Origin: Tethya wilhelma | Lineage: Eukaryota > Porifera > Demospongiae > Tethyida > Tethyidae | Length of the DNA stretch: 64,000 nucleotides | NCBI GenBank assembly: GCA_964030475.1 | Contig: CAXIPT010000002.1 | Location: 17,341,893 to 17,405,892 of the forward strand | Direction of reading: 5' to 3' | In this document: piece after piece, positions 13,900-28,800 of the stretch | Numbering within the stretch: position 1 is the first letter of the stretch | Layout of the letters: each line of letters opens with the position of its first letter | Program-made: the position numbers and the translations under genes | Notes under the pieces: generated by a model | The model's input: the letters and a program-made list of their open reading frames with translations, nothing else | The model's database searches: none | What the model was told of the DNA's origin: nothing

Positions 13900-16800
13900 A
13901 TGGCTTATGGAGCAAAGGTGAGCAGTAATTAGAGTACTGTTGCATGCATGAGTTGCCCAGAGGAATGTTGCAAAAGTGAAATTGCTGGAGCTTGCAAAGT
14001 AGCAAATTATGTGTGTCTCTTCTTCCGAAACAGGACTATGTGATGCTATGTCTTGATGTTGGACCTTCTATGGACATTTCTCCTCCATCAGGTGGAGACA
14101 CTCACTTGGAAATGTCCATTAGGGTTGCTAACCAAATTGTTCAACAGAAGGTAATTTTATGTCACAGACGAAATTTATACTGTCTCATTCACATCAGATG
14201 CCTTGAATTTTAGATGTTTGCTGGAAGTAAGGATTTTGTAGGACTTGTCCTCTTTGGAACATCAGGTAGAAGCCAATCTATAACTTGTGTAGTGCATGTG
14301 ATACCATCTCAGCATCTCATCCATTCATTCAAAACAGAAACAGACAATGAGTTGGCCACCTCACAGGGTGGTTACGATAACATCACCTTGGCCTACCACC
14401 CAGCTCCACCCACTCTAGAGTTTTTGCAGTTCATACACAATCAGATCCAGCCGGGAGAGGTGTCTGCAGACTGTATCTATTAAACACTCATTGTGTCTGG
14501 CATTTTCTTTTGTTTATCATGGTTATGTTTCTTAACAATTTGTGTGCTTTAGTTATCGATGCTGTTGTGGTTGCTATGGATTCCCTTGTCAATGCAACAG
14601 CGTGAGTACATATAATTATATTTGTTTGTATTGCCTGGCAACATCTGTATAGCAACCAAGAATGTTGAACTAGTTTGTGTGTGAATCCATTTTCTTCTCT
14701 CTGTAGCTCTGCAAAGCGTGTTGGTGAAAAGAAGATCTACTTGCTGACTGATGCAGGGTCGGAGTACAGTGATGATGGCCTTGATCGGATCTGTGCAGGA
14801 CTCAAGAATGAGAATATTGAGCTGATTGTTGTGTACGTCAACACAGCCATAGTATACATATTTTCTCCATGCATTCTAGCATGCTACTCTTAAGGCTCTA
14901 TCAAACTGGTCCCTCTCTCTTTGCACTAGCTAAGAATCACAAATGAAAGGTCTACTATGTAGCTTGATAAGCTATAGACTATGTACTTGCATGTGTATAG
15001 ACATACACACTGTATTCTGTAATAATTATCATACCAATGGTTGCTATTGCATTGCAGTGGCCCCAACTTGGACAGTGGTGAAGACTCTACTAATGGTGAT
15101 GGTGACGATGGGGACAGTGGGGGAGGGGGAGGTGGTCCAGGACCCTCTCATCGCCCACCGGCTTCCTCTTCTGTGATGAAGAAGAGTGCTCAGCAGATCG
15201 CTGGGGAAGCTGTGCTCACAAGAGTTGTACAGGCTGTGGACGGTGTCAGCTTCTCATTCTTGTAAGTGTTCTATATTATTTGTGGTTAGAGATTGGTGCT
15301 TTGATGGTGACATTTGATTCTCATTTCTCCAGTGAAGCTCTCCAGGTGGCTACTTTCATACGTAAGAATGCCAAGAGACAAACAACAAGATTCGCAGGAC
15401 ATCTGGAGATTGGTACCCAACTCAAAATTCCGTGCAAAATCTTCACTAAGGTGAGGATGAGAGATTGACTGATTCCATCATGTAATATGGTTCTCTAGCT
15501 GGAGAATCTTGCGTGTAATTATGTATTATTCTTTTTACTCTACTCTATAGACTATGGTGGAACGGCCTGCCACTTGGAAGAAGCTCTCTGCAATCAGCCA
15601 AGCCTCTGCTAATCCTGACACGATGGCAGTCAAGATGGAACGATCATACCACTTGAATGATGACGATGAGACAGAAGTTGACATGGATAATGTGGCCAAA
15701 GGTAAAAACATTTGCTCATGCAAGTTCTTTGGAAAATAATTCTATTATGGAATGTGAACCCATGTTTTTGTCCATCTGACTTCAGGTTATCGTTATGGTA
15801 AGAGCCTCATCCCCATTTCTGATGCTGACGAGCAAGCCATGAAGCTACAAGTTCCACGCTGCTTGTCCCTCTTGGGTTTCACAAGTATGGAGAAAATCAA
15901 ACAGTATCAGACAATTGGAACATCAATTCAAGTACTGGTTGCAGACCCTGCAGATGAGGTTTGCTAGACAGAAGTATTTGTATTATGATACCCATGTAGA
16001 AATACCGTATAGTGGAAAATTTTCGTATGGTGGAAATTTTCGTATATTTCGTATGCGGTTCGAATATACAAAAATTAAAACTGCAAAAATTTAACTTCCC
16101 CATTTACTTTATACGAGCACGCGCCGCCTATACGAAATTTAAAACTATGAAAATTTCTTCTGGCGCGTTTATACAAAATTTTGCACCAATGAAAATTTCC
16201 CGCTATACGGTATATCATATTTATTGTCTTTCCATAGCATGCTGGTACAGCACTATCAGCATTCATCCATGCTCTTTACGAGACCAACAATGCTGGTGTG
16301 GTTCGCTATGTGTGGAGAAATAACAACCAGCCCAAGTTAATTGCCCTTGTACCGGTCATCAAATCTGAATCTGAGGTATGTATGTGCAGTTTACCATGTT
16401 ACAGGCTTCGGCCTTTTGAGCGATTTCCATCAAGTGTCTCGTGTGTTTGGTTTGTAGTACCTTCAGTTATTCCAACTACCATATATGGAAGATATACGGC
16501 AATATCTATTTGGGTCTCTCCCTGGAGAGAAGAAAAACTTCCAACCCACTGGTAAGACCATAGATAGTTATTTGGTAGGGCTTCGTGGGTAATAATTAGA
16601 AATGACAATAATGTACAATGTGTGTGTAAATCAGAGAGTACATCACTGTATTGACTCAGTGGTATCATACATACGGTACGTATAGTAGGAATGGGTCGAC
16701 TGTCCCATAGACACAATACAAAATGTTGATCACTATAAAAATCTAGTCAAACTGCATGCAAGGCCTAAAACTCACAAAAACTTTCCTCAGCACTCTTAGA

Positions 16801-19800
16801 GAGCATCAGTGGGAAGCCACCATAGTGCCATTTTTGTTCTTCTAACCATAGATAATACACATGTTCTAACTTATGTACGTACTTCCTAACTGACTTACTT
16901 GAAAAGGATTTCCAGAGAACCAGAATGTGTTGAGCCAACTTTGACAGCACAAAGTAAGTTCTTTTCATGGGTATTACATTCCTTGATACTCGTTTTCATC
17001 ATAAATAGGCCTAAACAAAAACTAAAGCCTCCTCCAGCATAATGAAATGCATTGTAGCTGCTGCTCAGCTTTTTGTAGGGATTAATCAGTCTCTGATAGT
17101 CTCCATTCTGTAGTGTTGAAAAAAGTGAATGAACAAGTAGTAAAAATTTCAAAAAAAAAAAAAAGTGTAGGAATGGGCAGTGCGGTAAAAAGTATTGGAA
17201 CAAGACATGTCTCAATTTCAGCACATAACTACTTCATTTTTTTACCCAACTCTTGCCTGGCAGTCCAGCTCAAGTTACCTGTCTGTTATAGTTTACTCCA
17301 CTGCTTAGCCAACTAATTAGTAGGAATTTGAACCAATGCAACAATAAGCTATGGTACTATAATTGTAGCTACAGATCATTGCATTTACTACACTGATGAT
17401 CCGTATTATGAGGGATCAAGAATAAAAATGAAGTAGTCATGTGCCGAAATTGAGACATGCCTTGTTGGACTTCTAAGGTTGGACACTTGCATAGGTATAG
17501 TACAGGAATAATTGTTACCAGTATATCGTTGCTATATAGCTCTGGCGTCAGTACAGTTAACGTTGTGAAAATAATATGGCTAGGAAATTAATTTAATTTT
17601 GTGAGTAAAAAAATTATTATTTATCATGGCTTCAAATCTTAGTAGAATACAGTATATAAAAGTATACACAAATTCTATAGACTGAGTCTGACAATACTGA
17701 AGTTTGTATAAAATGAATGTAATAATTATGGTAAATGCTGTCACTTACCAATGACAATACATATATCATTAAGGGTACATTTGTGTATAAAGTTGTTTGC
17801 ATGAGTTCACATGTGTTCCGTTCAGTTAATATTTGCCTGTTCATTCACTCTTGCTGACATATCCTGGCACCGAGATAGACACATGTGATGTTTCAACTGC
17901 TTCACTCAGCTCAAAAGACTTGATGTTTTGATTTCTTTGATCGGTTGGAATATCGCTCTTGTTGACTTGCTGAGTCAGTGGTAAGTCCTGATTAGGCTTT
18001 GCTATCACTGTACAGCTGACTAGCTCATCTCCATCAATTGCTATATAAGTAGTTGAAGGAGCTCGCATGGCTCTATATGGTAGCTCATCATCTTCATTTA
18101 CGTTTACAGTTTCATTGGGTATAGACTTGCTACGTTTCTTGATAGTTGTGATCCTTTTGTGTTTCTCGTATCGTTGAATTATGACAAAGTGGTAGGTGTG
18201 GTATACCACTATCCCTGCAAACTCAAGGAAGGCTATTACAATAGAGATGGAGATGAGGGCCTCTTGGTTTCCATCTGTTAGTCTCACGTAAAACGTACCT
18301 CCTGAAAGAATGATTAGATTGAGCAAGAAAGAAGCTTCAAGCAGTGTATGTTTCTTCTCTCGGTAAGCATGGCCTAGAGCTGGTGTGTACAGGAGAAGAA
18401 TGGCCCCAGTGAAGGCAATGAGGAGCAAATTGACGTTGTTCTGGATAGCAAAGAATGCAGCAAAGAAAGCAAACAAGAAGATACGAACGAGAAGCAAGAT
18501 GCCCACCCAGTGAACGTGTTTGTTGTTGAATGGTGCATAGTAGGCGTCAAAGAAATTGTTTACATAGACCATCCACCCGAATCCTCTGTACTTGTTGAGT
18601 TTCTTTGGCAGGTGTCCTAACACTAAGATGGTAGTGTAAGGTAGCCAGAGCAGGATGACCATGAGTAGGGCTGTGACAAATAGTATAGCATGTTTTGAAC
18701 CAAGGTACTCCAAGTTCCCGTCAAATGACCATACGATCTCTTCAGAGCCATCGGGCAGCTCAAGGACGGAGGCAGCAAAGATGATGATGATTGTACGAAG
18801 CAACTTTGCATAAGAAAGCAACAGAAGTGTAGCCAGCACTGGTACTGAGTTACTTCCGAATAATTTTGTAGCATACGTGGAGTAGTGTGCTGTCACTATC
18901 ATGATGATTGCAATGGACCATATGTAGAGGGGGAACACAAACTGTAGCCATGTCTTCACATAGGCGTCAAGTCCATCAAAGAAGCATGTATTGATACCCC
19001 AGTCTAAGTTGATCCATGCTATAAATGCATTCAGTATCTTAGTAAATGTGTTTGTGTTTTGTGGAAAGAAGATAGACTGGTTTGCACCAACTATATTTGC
19101 ATAGAAAATGAGTCCTCCAATCGTTCCTTGGCTTACTGTAAGGTTCAAAAGTTTGAGAAAGAGTACCAAAGCAATTCCTGCTGCAATGAAAACAATGAGA
19201 AGGGTTATGTAATCATTAGAACACTCGCGACACTCTGAACTTCCCAGTACGATACTTAAACCAGGTTTACACCCCCCACAGAGAGTTCCTGAGCGATTGA
19301 AGGAACACTGAGTGTCTGGGTCCAAAAGATCCACAGCAATCATAGCCTCATCACAGAATCCAAAAGGACACTCTTCGTGCACTATGGTTTTGTTGTCTGT
19401 GGAAGGTGATGCACTGATCCATGTGTTACCCCTTCTTGTGACTGTTTGCGTATTGAGGTCACATTCCAGACTGTGTTCTTGCAGTATTGGCTCACACTCA
19501 CACTGTGGCCTCTCCACTGTTAGCTCAAAGCCTAGTGGACACTCAAGATACTTAATGAAGATTTGTAATGGTAACACTATAAAGTTGGTAGTGTCTGCAG
19601 TTTCTGTTAGCCTCAAGAAAGCATTAGATTCATTGGAAGAAAATTCTATACCTCTATTTCCTGGGCTACTAATTATTTCTGTTGCTGGAGATTCTATAAA
19701 TGGAGATAAAATGAGTGTCTCGTTAAGACGGTCTGAAAGCACTGTAAATGAAATCTGATTGCACCTTGTGTGACTAAGTATTTGTGCTTCCTCAAAGCTT

Positions 19801-22800
19801 GAGCTGAGCTGTGTGTTTGGGCCAGGTGATAGTAGTCGGGCATACACCGGAGAAGATACTGTTCCAAATGTAAATCCCACTGCTATGATATTGACGGAGA
19901 TTTGTTGGCCAGGAAAGATTTCAAAACTAACAGGGGATAGTGTGTTATTCCCAGATTCTAATGCATCGCAGTCTGGAATTCCATCGCTGCAGATACAAAT
20001 TCGCTGAGGGTTGGAAGTAACTGTGGAGATATCATCAGGTTCAAACGAGAAGTTCGTTTCATCAATTCTATCAACACCTATCAGTGTGCGATCACACACT
20101 CTAGAATTGAGTGTAACCCCATGGATAGCACTTCCTCCATTTAGTGCAGTGTTGTTCACGAATCGAAAATGAAAGTCATTTCCCTGAAGGGATTGTATTG
20201 TACAAGGATTGCTAATGCCTGTATTTGGTAATGGTGACAGGAGACTAGTAAGATGCTGTCCTATTAGTTCTTCAGTTGAAAATATTGCACCACCAACATC
20301 AGTTGCATGGTTCTCCACAAATGTTAAGTTTGTTGGAGGAGATAACCTTATGGATGAACCCTCCAGTCTTATGGCTCCACCTTTTGCTCCAGTATTGTTG
20401 ATGAAAGTAGTATTAGGTCCACTGAAGAAGACAATACTCAATTGAGCACTGATTGCACTATTCTGACTGTTTCTGAAATCACAGTTAATTACATAGACCA
20501 TCCACCCGAATCCTCTGTACTTGTTGAGTTTCTTTGGCAGGTGTCCTAACACTAAGATGGTAGTGTAAGGTAGCCAGAGCAGGATGACCATGAGTAGGGC
20601 TGTGACAAATAGTATAGCATGTTTTGAACCAAGGTACTCCAAGTTCCCGTCAAATGACCATACGATCTCTTCAGAGCCATCGGGCAGCTCAAGGATGGAG
20701 GCAGCAAAGATGATGATGATTGTACGAAGCAACTTTGCATAAGAAAGCAACAGAAGTGTAGCCAGCACTGGTACTGAGTTACTTCCGAATAATTTTGTAG
20801 CATACGTGGAGTAGTGTGCTGTCACTATCATGATGATTGCAATGGACCATATGTAGAGGGGGAACACAAACTGTAGCCATGTCTTCACATAGGCGTCAAG
20901 TCCATCAAAGAAGCATGTATTGATACCCCAGTCTAAGTTGATCCATGCTATAAATGCATTCAGTATCTTAGTAAATGTGTTTGTGTTTTGTGGAAAGAAG
21001 ATAGACTGGTTTGCACCAACTATATTTGCATAGAAAATGAGTCCTCCAATCGTTCCTTGGCTTACTGTAAGGTTCAAAAGTTTGAGAAAGAGTACCAAAG
21101 CAATTCCTGCTGCAATGAAAACAATGAGAAGGGTTATGTAATCATTAGAACACTCGCGACACTCTGAACTTCCCAGTACGATACTTAAACCAGGTTTACA
21201 CCCCCCACAGAGAGTTCCTGAGCGATTGAAGGAACACTGAGTGTCTGGGTCCAAAAGATCCACAGCAATCGTAGCCTCATCACAAAATCCAAAAGGACAC
21301 TCTTCGTGCACTATGGTTTTGTTGTCTGTGGAAGGTGATGCACTGATCCATGTGTTACCCCTTCTTGTGACTGTTTGCGTATTGAGGTCACATTCCAGAC
21401 TGTGTTCTTGCAGTATTGGCTCACACTCACACTGTGGCCTCTCCACTGTTAGCTCAAAGCCTAGTGGACACTCAAGATACTTAATGAAGATTTGTAATGG
21501 TAACACTATAAAGTTGGTAGTGTCTGCAGTTTCTGTTAGCCTCAAGAAAGCATTAGATTCATTGGAAGAAAATTCTATACCTCTATTTCCTGGGCTACTA
21601 ATTATTTCTGTTGCTGGAGATTCTATAAATGGAGATAAAATGAGTGTCTCGTTAAGACGGTCTGAAAGCACTGTAAATGAAATCTGATTGCACCTTGTGT
21701 GACTAAGTATTTGTGCTTCCTCAAAGCTTGAGCTGAGCTGTGTGTTTGGGCCAGGTGATAGTAGTCGGGCATACACCGGAGAAGATACTGTTCCAAATGT
21801 AAATCCCACTGCTATGATATTGACGGAGATTTGTTGGCCAGGAAAGATTTCAAAACTAACAGGGGATAGTGTGTTATTCCCAGATTCTAATGCATCGCAG
21901 TCTGGAATTCCATCGCTGCAGATACAAATTCGCTGAGGGTTGGAAGTAACTGTGGAGATATCATCAGGTTCAAACGAGAAGTTCGTTTCATCAATTCTAT
22001 CAACACCTATCAGTGTGCGATCACACACTCTAGAATTGAGTGTAACCCCATGGATAGCACTTCCTCCATTTAGTGCAGTGTTGTTCACGAATCGAAAATG
22101 AAAGTCATTTCCCTGAAGGGATTGTATTGTACAAGGATTGCTAATGCCTGTATTTGGTAATGGTGACAGGAGACTAGTAAGATGCTGTCCTATTAGTTCT
22201 TCAGTTGAAAATATTGCACCACCAACATCAGTTGCATGGTTCTCCACAAATGTTAAGTTTGTTGGAGGAGATAACCTTATGGATGAACCCTCCAGTCTTA
22301 TGGCTCCACCTTTTGCTCCAGTATTGTTGATGAAAGTAGTATTAGGTCCACTGAAGAAGACAATACTCAATTGAGCACTGATTGCACTATTCTGACTGTT
22401 TCTGAAATCACAGTTAATAATATTCACTATTGTTTCATAAAGAAGCAATGATCTTATTCCATTGTCTGCATTTGACATTGATCTGTTGTCTGTCACTCCT
22501 GGTAGTTCCATTGGTGGCTGGTTTTGTAGGAAACGACATCCAGATATGATTATTGTTATGAATGTTGGATTTGGAGGACGACTGTCTTGAATGCTCACTC
22601 CAGTGTTGTACAATAGTGTTGAGGCGATGGCCATTCTTCGATCTGCATCACTTTCAAAGAAAGATTCATAGAAGTTGACATCTATTATGGTAATGTCAAA
22701 TGGACTAAAGGATCCACGTGAATTAAATGTATGGATATGGCAACTGTAGAATTGTAGGCATGTGATTATAATTCGACTGAAACCTATGTTTAGAACCTCA

Positions 22801-25800
22801 CTCAATGATTCACACTGTATGATTGGTGCTGCTTGAGCATCACAGACACTGATATTGACTGCACCCGTCCACACTATAGATTCCATGTTCAAAAATTCTG
22901 CTGACGATATTTTGTGGACACCACTCAGAAAGTTTACTGTTGTGAATGGGAAAGTAATACTGAAGTTAGTGTAGTAATCGATGATTTCATCTAGCAAGTG
23001 GCACTCATCCACTGGACATGAATCATTCTGAAGGAAAAAGAGGTAGGGAAAAAGGACAATCTAGATGTTTTTTGTAGACCATTTCAGTTAATTTATGTCA
23101 CATGCTGTGTAATAATTAATATGGTCTGTTGCATGCAAAGAAGGCTTACCACATTAGCAACAACGTATGCCTCAGTTCCAGGCTGACCCTCCACTAGTGC
23201 AGCCAATGCAGGCAACACTAGAAGGAAGAGTGTACTTGACATTGTTTACAGTTAATTTTGTCTGGTTGATTTCTTATCTTCTGTCGTCTTTCTCTCTTTC
23301 TTATGTTCTGCACTTATTGAGTATCCAATAAAGCATGGAAGAGTGTGTTGTTTTTCAGATTTGCTACTTAAATAGAAGCTGTGTCTAGTCAGCGTTAGGT
23401 CTCTGTTTTCTGTGAAGAATGTCCATTTCATTCCATTCTCTCTCAAACATGCAGTCTATTTTTAACATGCACAAAGTTTATGGCCTGAAATTTGATGGCT
23501 GCACGGTTGTAGCATGGTTGTTGCTGTTTATACTGTACCCATTCAAACCTCAAAACTGATTCCGGTATGGCTCGAAGAATCACCAAACGTGTCCACTTAA
23601 ACTCATACCAAATACCTCTACTCGTGTGGTTTCTGAGTCAGTTGTGTGGCTTTCTTCTGAAAGGCTGGGTACTTTCCTCCGGCAAAGGGTGTTGCCCATC
23701 AGGGTCTCATTACATAATTTCATCATCATAATTTTCCCTAATAAAGTCAAAAGGGTATGATCCATTTCTGAGCACTTGTGGTATGGGGATTATTTTGAGT
23801 CTTTGAAGTGTACACATTGTTGTGTTGTGCTATTGTTTACACTAGTTGTTTACTGTTGTGGAGACCATTCATTGGGTGGCACAAGACTGTGAAATCAATC
23901 TAATTATAATCAAGGGGGATTATTTGTGTGCTTGTAAGTCAATTATTATTATTATCATCTTTGGTGGAGCCATTGTTTTTTAAAAATGTGAGTTGCTATT
24001 TTCACTATTTTCTGGCCAGGCCATGCATGACTTAGGCTTGAAATAACAATACACATTCCCAAGCGTGGTACTACTGAGGAATAAACAGATTGTCAAAAAC
24101 ATCAAAAAACATCAAAAATTTTATTTTTAGTAAACGTACACGTACATGTACCGCTTAAATACTGACATAACTAGTTCCTTTTAAGTCTTGTCCCACTTAT
24201 GCTCCATGGAATTGTTAAAAGGAAAATATTTTAAGTTAATACTCTATGTATAGTGATTTTGACAACATCAGTGTACATTTTAGAAGGACTGGACAACACT
24301 GGTGTGCATCAATTAGACACTATGTGGACTTAATTGTTACTTGAAAAGTTGGTAATTTCTCATGTGACTTTGTAATTTATCCCACGCTGTTGGTGATGCC
24401 TCGAATTTTAATTAATGCACAGTAGGTAAGGGGAATTATGGCAGTAAACAGTAAACAATTTTTAGCACATAGAAAACAGATTGAGGCAAGCTGTCATTCC
24501 AAGTGAGCACTAGCACTGATCTCTTCTCCATAGTCTTCAGGTCTGATTTCAACTCATCTCAACTTCCATTGTGGCCAAATTATACTGAAAGGAAGTGACC
24601 AAGTGGTATATTGGCTCCTCACACTTAAAGTTCAAAGTAGGAAATCTGCCTAGTCTCATCCAGCTAGACCATATACCCTTCTCTCACCACATGCAAGGCA
24701 AAACTCAATAGACTAGTATAATATTTTACATATTGAAGTGCAGCGGTGCAGTGTTATCCAAGTAGCAAAAAAATTCATAATATAATTAGCAGTCTATGAA
24801 TGGCAATTAACATTACACAGTCAGATTCTATATCATTGCAATTGCTGTTTGAACCATGCATAACTATATTGTTGTCCCACTTTTGCTCTCCTATGGGTAC
24901 TCAAAAGTTTCTGTGAGTTTTGGTTTTAGGCCTAGCTTGCATGTAGTTAGTAATTGTCATCTAGAGAGGACCTTTGAGCAAGTTTGAACACTCACGCTTG
25001 TTTGATTTGCTTTTAATTTTATAATTATTGTTCCTACTATACAATAGCACTATTTTTAATAAAGTATTCACTGCCATTGTTAGCTCAATCTTCAGAGCCG
25101 AAATGACCTGGTACTGAGATTGACACGTGTGATGTTTCAACTAGTTCGCTCAGTTTAAAAGACTTCACCATTTGAATATCGCTATTGTCGACTTGCTGGG
25201 TCAATGGTATGTCATGATTAGGCCTTGCTATCACTGTGCAGCTCACTACCTCATCTCCATCAATTGATACATAAGTAGTTGAAGGAGGTTGCATGCTTTG
25301 GTGAAATGGAGGCTCGTCATCTTCATTTGCATTTATAGGTCCATTGCCTTTAGACTTGGTACGTTTCTTGATAGCCTTGATCCTTTTGTGTCGCTTGTAT
25401 CGTTCAAGTATGGCAAAATGGTAGGTATGGTACACCACTATCCCTGCAAACTCAAGGAAGGCTATTACAATAGAGATGGAGATGAGGGCCTCTTGGTTTC
25501 CATCTGTTAGTCTCACATACAAAGTACCTCCTGAAAGAATGATTAGATTCAGCAAGAAGGAAGCTTCGAGCAGTGTATACTTCTTCTGTCGGTAAGCATG
25601 GCCTAGAGCTGGTGTGTACAGGAGAAGAATGGCCCCAGTGAAGGCAATGAGAAGCAAGTTTACATTGTTTTGAATGGTAAAGAATGCAGCAAAGAAAACA
25701 AACAAAAAGATACGAACAAGTAGCAAGATGCCCACCCAGTGAACATGTTTGTTGTTGAATGGTGCATAGTAGGCGTCAAAGAAATTGTTTACATAGACCA

Positions 25801-28800
25801 TCCACCCGAATCCTCTGTACTTGTTGAGTTTCTTTGGCCAGTGTCCTAACACTAGGATGGTAGTGTAAGGTAGCCAGAGCAGGATGACCATGAGTAGGGC
25901 TGTGACAAATAGTATAGCATGTTTTGAACCAAAGTATTTCAAGTTCCCGTCAAACGACCATACAATCTTTTTAGAGCCATCAGGCAGCTCAAGGACAGAG
26001 GCAGAGAGGATGATGATGATTATACGGAACAACTTTGCATAAGAAAGCAACAGAAGTGTAGCCAGCACTGGTACTGAGTTACTTCCAAATAATTTTGTAG
26101 CATACGTGGAGTAGTGTGCTGTCACGATCATGATGATTGCAATGGACCATATGTAGAGGGGGAACACAAACTGTAGCCATGTCTTCACATAGGCATCAAG
26201 TCCATCAAAGAAACATGTATTGATACCCCAGTCTAAGTTGATCCATGCTATAAATGCATTCAGTATCTTAGTAAATGTGTTTGTGTCCTGTGGAAAGAAG
26301 ATAGACTGGTTTGCACCAACTATGTTTGCGTAGAAAATGAGTCCTCCAATCGTTCCTTGGCTTACTGTAAGGTTCAAAAGTTTTAGAAAGAGTACCAAAG
26401 CAATTCCTGCTGTACTAAATACAATGAGAAGGGCTATGTAATCATTAGAACACTGGCGACACTCTGAACTTCCCAGTACGATACTTAAACCAGGTTTACA
26501 CCCCCCACAGAGAGTTCCTGAGCGATTGAAGGAACACTGAGTGTCTGGGTCCAAAAGATTCACAGCAATTTTAGCCTCATCACAGAATCCAAATGGGCAC
26601 TCCTCGTGCACTATAGTTTTGTTGTTTGTGGAGGGTGATGCACTGATCCATGTGTTACCCCTTCTTGTGACTGTTTGTGTTTCTATGTCACATTCCAGAC
26701 TGTGTACTTGCAGTATTGGCTCACACTCACACTGTGGTCTCTCCACTGTTAGCTCAAAGCCTAGTGGACACTCAAGATACTTAATGAAGATCTGTATTGG
26801 TATTACTATAAAGTCAATAGTGTCTGCAGTTTCTGTTAGCCTCAAGAAAGCATTGGACTCACTAGAAGAAAACTCTCTACCGGTATTTCCTTGGTTACTG
26901 ATTATTTCTGCTATTGGAGAGTCTAATGTAGATAAAATGAGTGTCTCGTTGAGTTGATCTGAAAGTACTGTAAAACCAATTGTATTGCACCTCGTGTGAC
27001 TAAGTATTGGTGCTTCTTCAAAGCATGAACTGAGCTGTGTGTTTGAGCCAGGTGATAGTAGTCGGGCATACACCGGAGAAGATACTGTTCCAAATGTAAA
27101 TCCCACTGCTATGACATTGATAAAGATTTGCTGGCCAGGAAAGATTTCAAAATTAACAGAGGGCAGTGTGTTATTCTCTGATTCTAATGTATTGCAGTCT
27201 GGAATTCCATTGCTGCAGATGCAAATTCGCTGAGCATTGGAAGTCACTGTGGAGAGATTATCAGGCTCAAATGAGAAGTTTGTTTCACCAAAGCTATCAA
27301 CACCTGCTATTGTTCTGTTACACACTCCAGGATCAAGTGTAATTCCATGAATTGCATTTCCTCCATTTTCTGCAGAGTTGTTCACAAATCGAAAATGAAA
27401 TTCATTTCCTTGCACCGATTGTATTGTACAAGGGTTGCTAATGTCTGCATTTGCTATGAGACTGGTAAGACGTTGTATTATCAGTTCTTCAGTTGAAAAT
27501 ATTGCGCCACCAACATCAGTTGCATGGTTCTTCACAAATGTTAAGTTTGTTGAAGGAAATAACCTTATGAATGAACCCTCTAGTCTTATGGCTCCACCTC
27601 TAAGTCCAGTATTGTTGATGAAAGTATTATTAGGCCCATTGAAGAAGACAACGCTCAATAGGGCAGTGATTGCACTATTCTGACTGTTTCTGAAATCACA
27701 ATTAACAATAACCACTGCTGTGTCATACAGAGTGAATACTCCTACATCTGTAATCAGTCTGCTGTTTGGATCAGATTGATCAATAACTCCTGGAATTTCA
27801 ATAGGTGGCTGGTTTTGTAGGAAACGACAATCAGATAAAATAATGCTTAAAAATGATGGATTTGAAGGACGACTGTTTTGAATGCTCGCTCCGGTGTTGT
27901 AGAATAGTGTTGATAATATGTTCATTCGAAAGTCTGCATCACTTTCATAGAAAGATTCATAGAAGTTGATGTCACTGATGAGAATCCCAGGAAAAAGTGA
28001 AGTAAAGGTGTGAATATGGCAACTGTAGAATTGTAGGCATGTGATTGCAATTTGACTGAACCGCATATTTACGACTGTGCTTAGTGATTCACACTGTATG
28101 ATGGGTGCTGCTTCAGCATCACAGACACTGATATTGACTGCACCCGTCCACACTATAGCTCTCCCATTCAAAAACAGTCCTGGTGATAATTTGTGGACAC
28201 CACTGAGAAAGTTTAGTACTGTGAATGAGGGGTCGTTGATGACTTCATCTAGCAAGTGGCACTCATCCACTGGACATAAATCATTCTGAAAGGGAAAAAA
28301 GTGGGGAAAAATACATTCTTGATAGTTTTTGTAGACCATATATTATAGCTGATCAGTTAGTTTAATTATGTCATAATAATTATTGCCTACATACTGCTGT
28401 AAATATACTATAGTGCATATGCAGGCTTACCACATTAGCAACGACGTAGGCCTCAGTTCCAGTCTGACCCTCCACTAGTGCAGCCAATGTAGGCAACACT
28501 AGAAGGAGGAGTGTGCTTGACATTGTTTGCGGTTAATCTTGTCTGGTTGATTTCTATCTTCTGTTTTCTCTATCCCTCTGTTCTGTTCTGCACTTATTGA
28601 GTATCCGGTAAAGTATGGAAGAGTGTATTATTGTTTTTCAGATTTGCTGTTTAAATAGAAGCTGTGTCTATAGTTGGTGTTGGGTCTCTGTTTTCAGTGA
28701 AGAATGTGCATTTCATTACATTGTACCTTCATCACGCAGTTAATTTTTTACATTCACAAAGTTCATGGCCAAATTTAATGACTGTGTTATTGTAGCATGG

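Noticed and set aside
19312..19758. 148-codon plus-strand open frame, repeated at 21241 and 26541
   Set aside because: It is the antisense shadow of the receptor-like genes and recurs only because those genes are duplicated.
17841..28523. Chlamydial contamination or direct bacterial transfer, because of Pmp-type repeats
   Set aside because: The genes have a signal-peptide exon, GT-AG introns, eukaryotic membrane topology and sit inside a host gene; repeat similarity alone does not show transfer.
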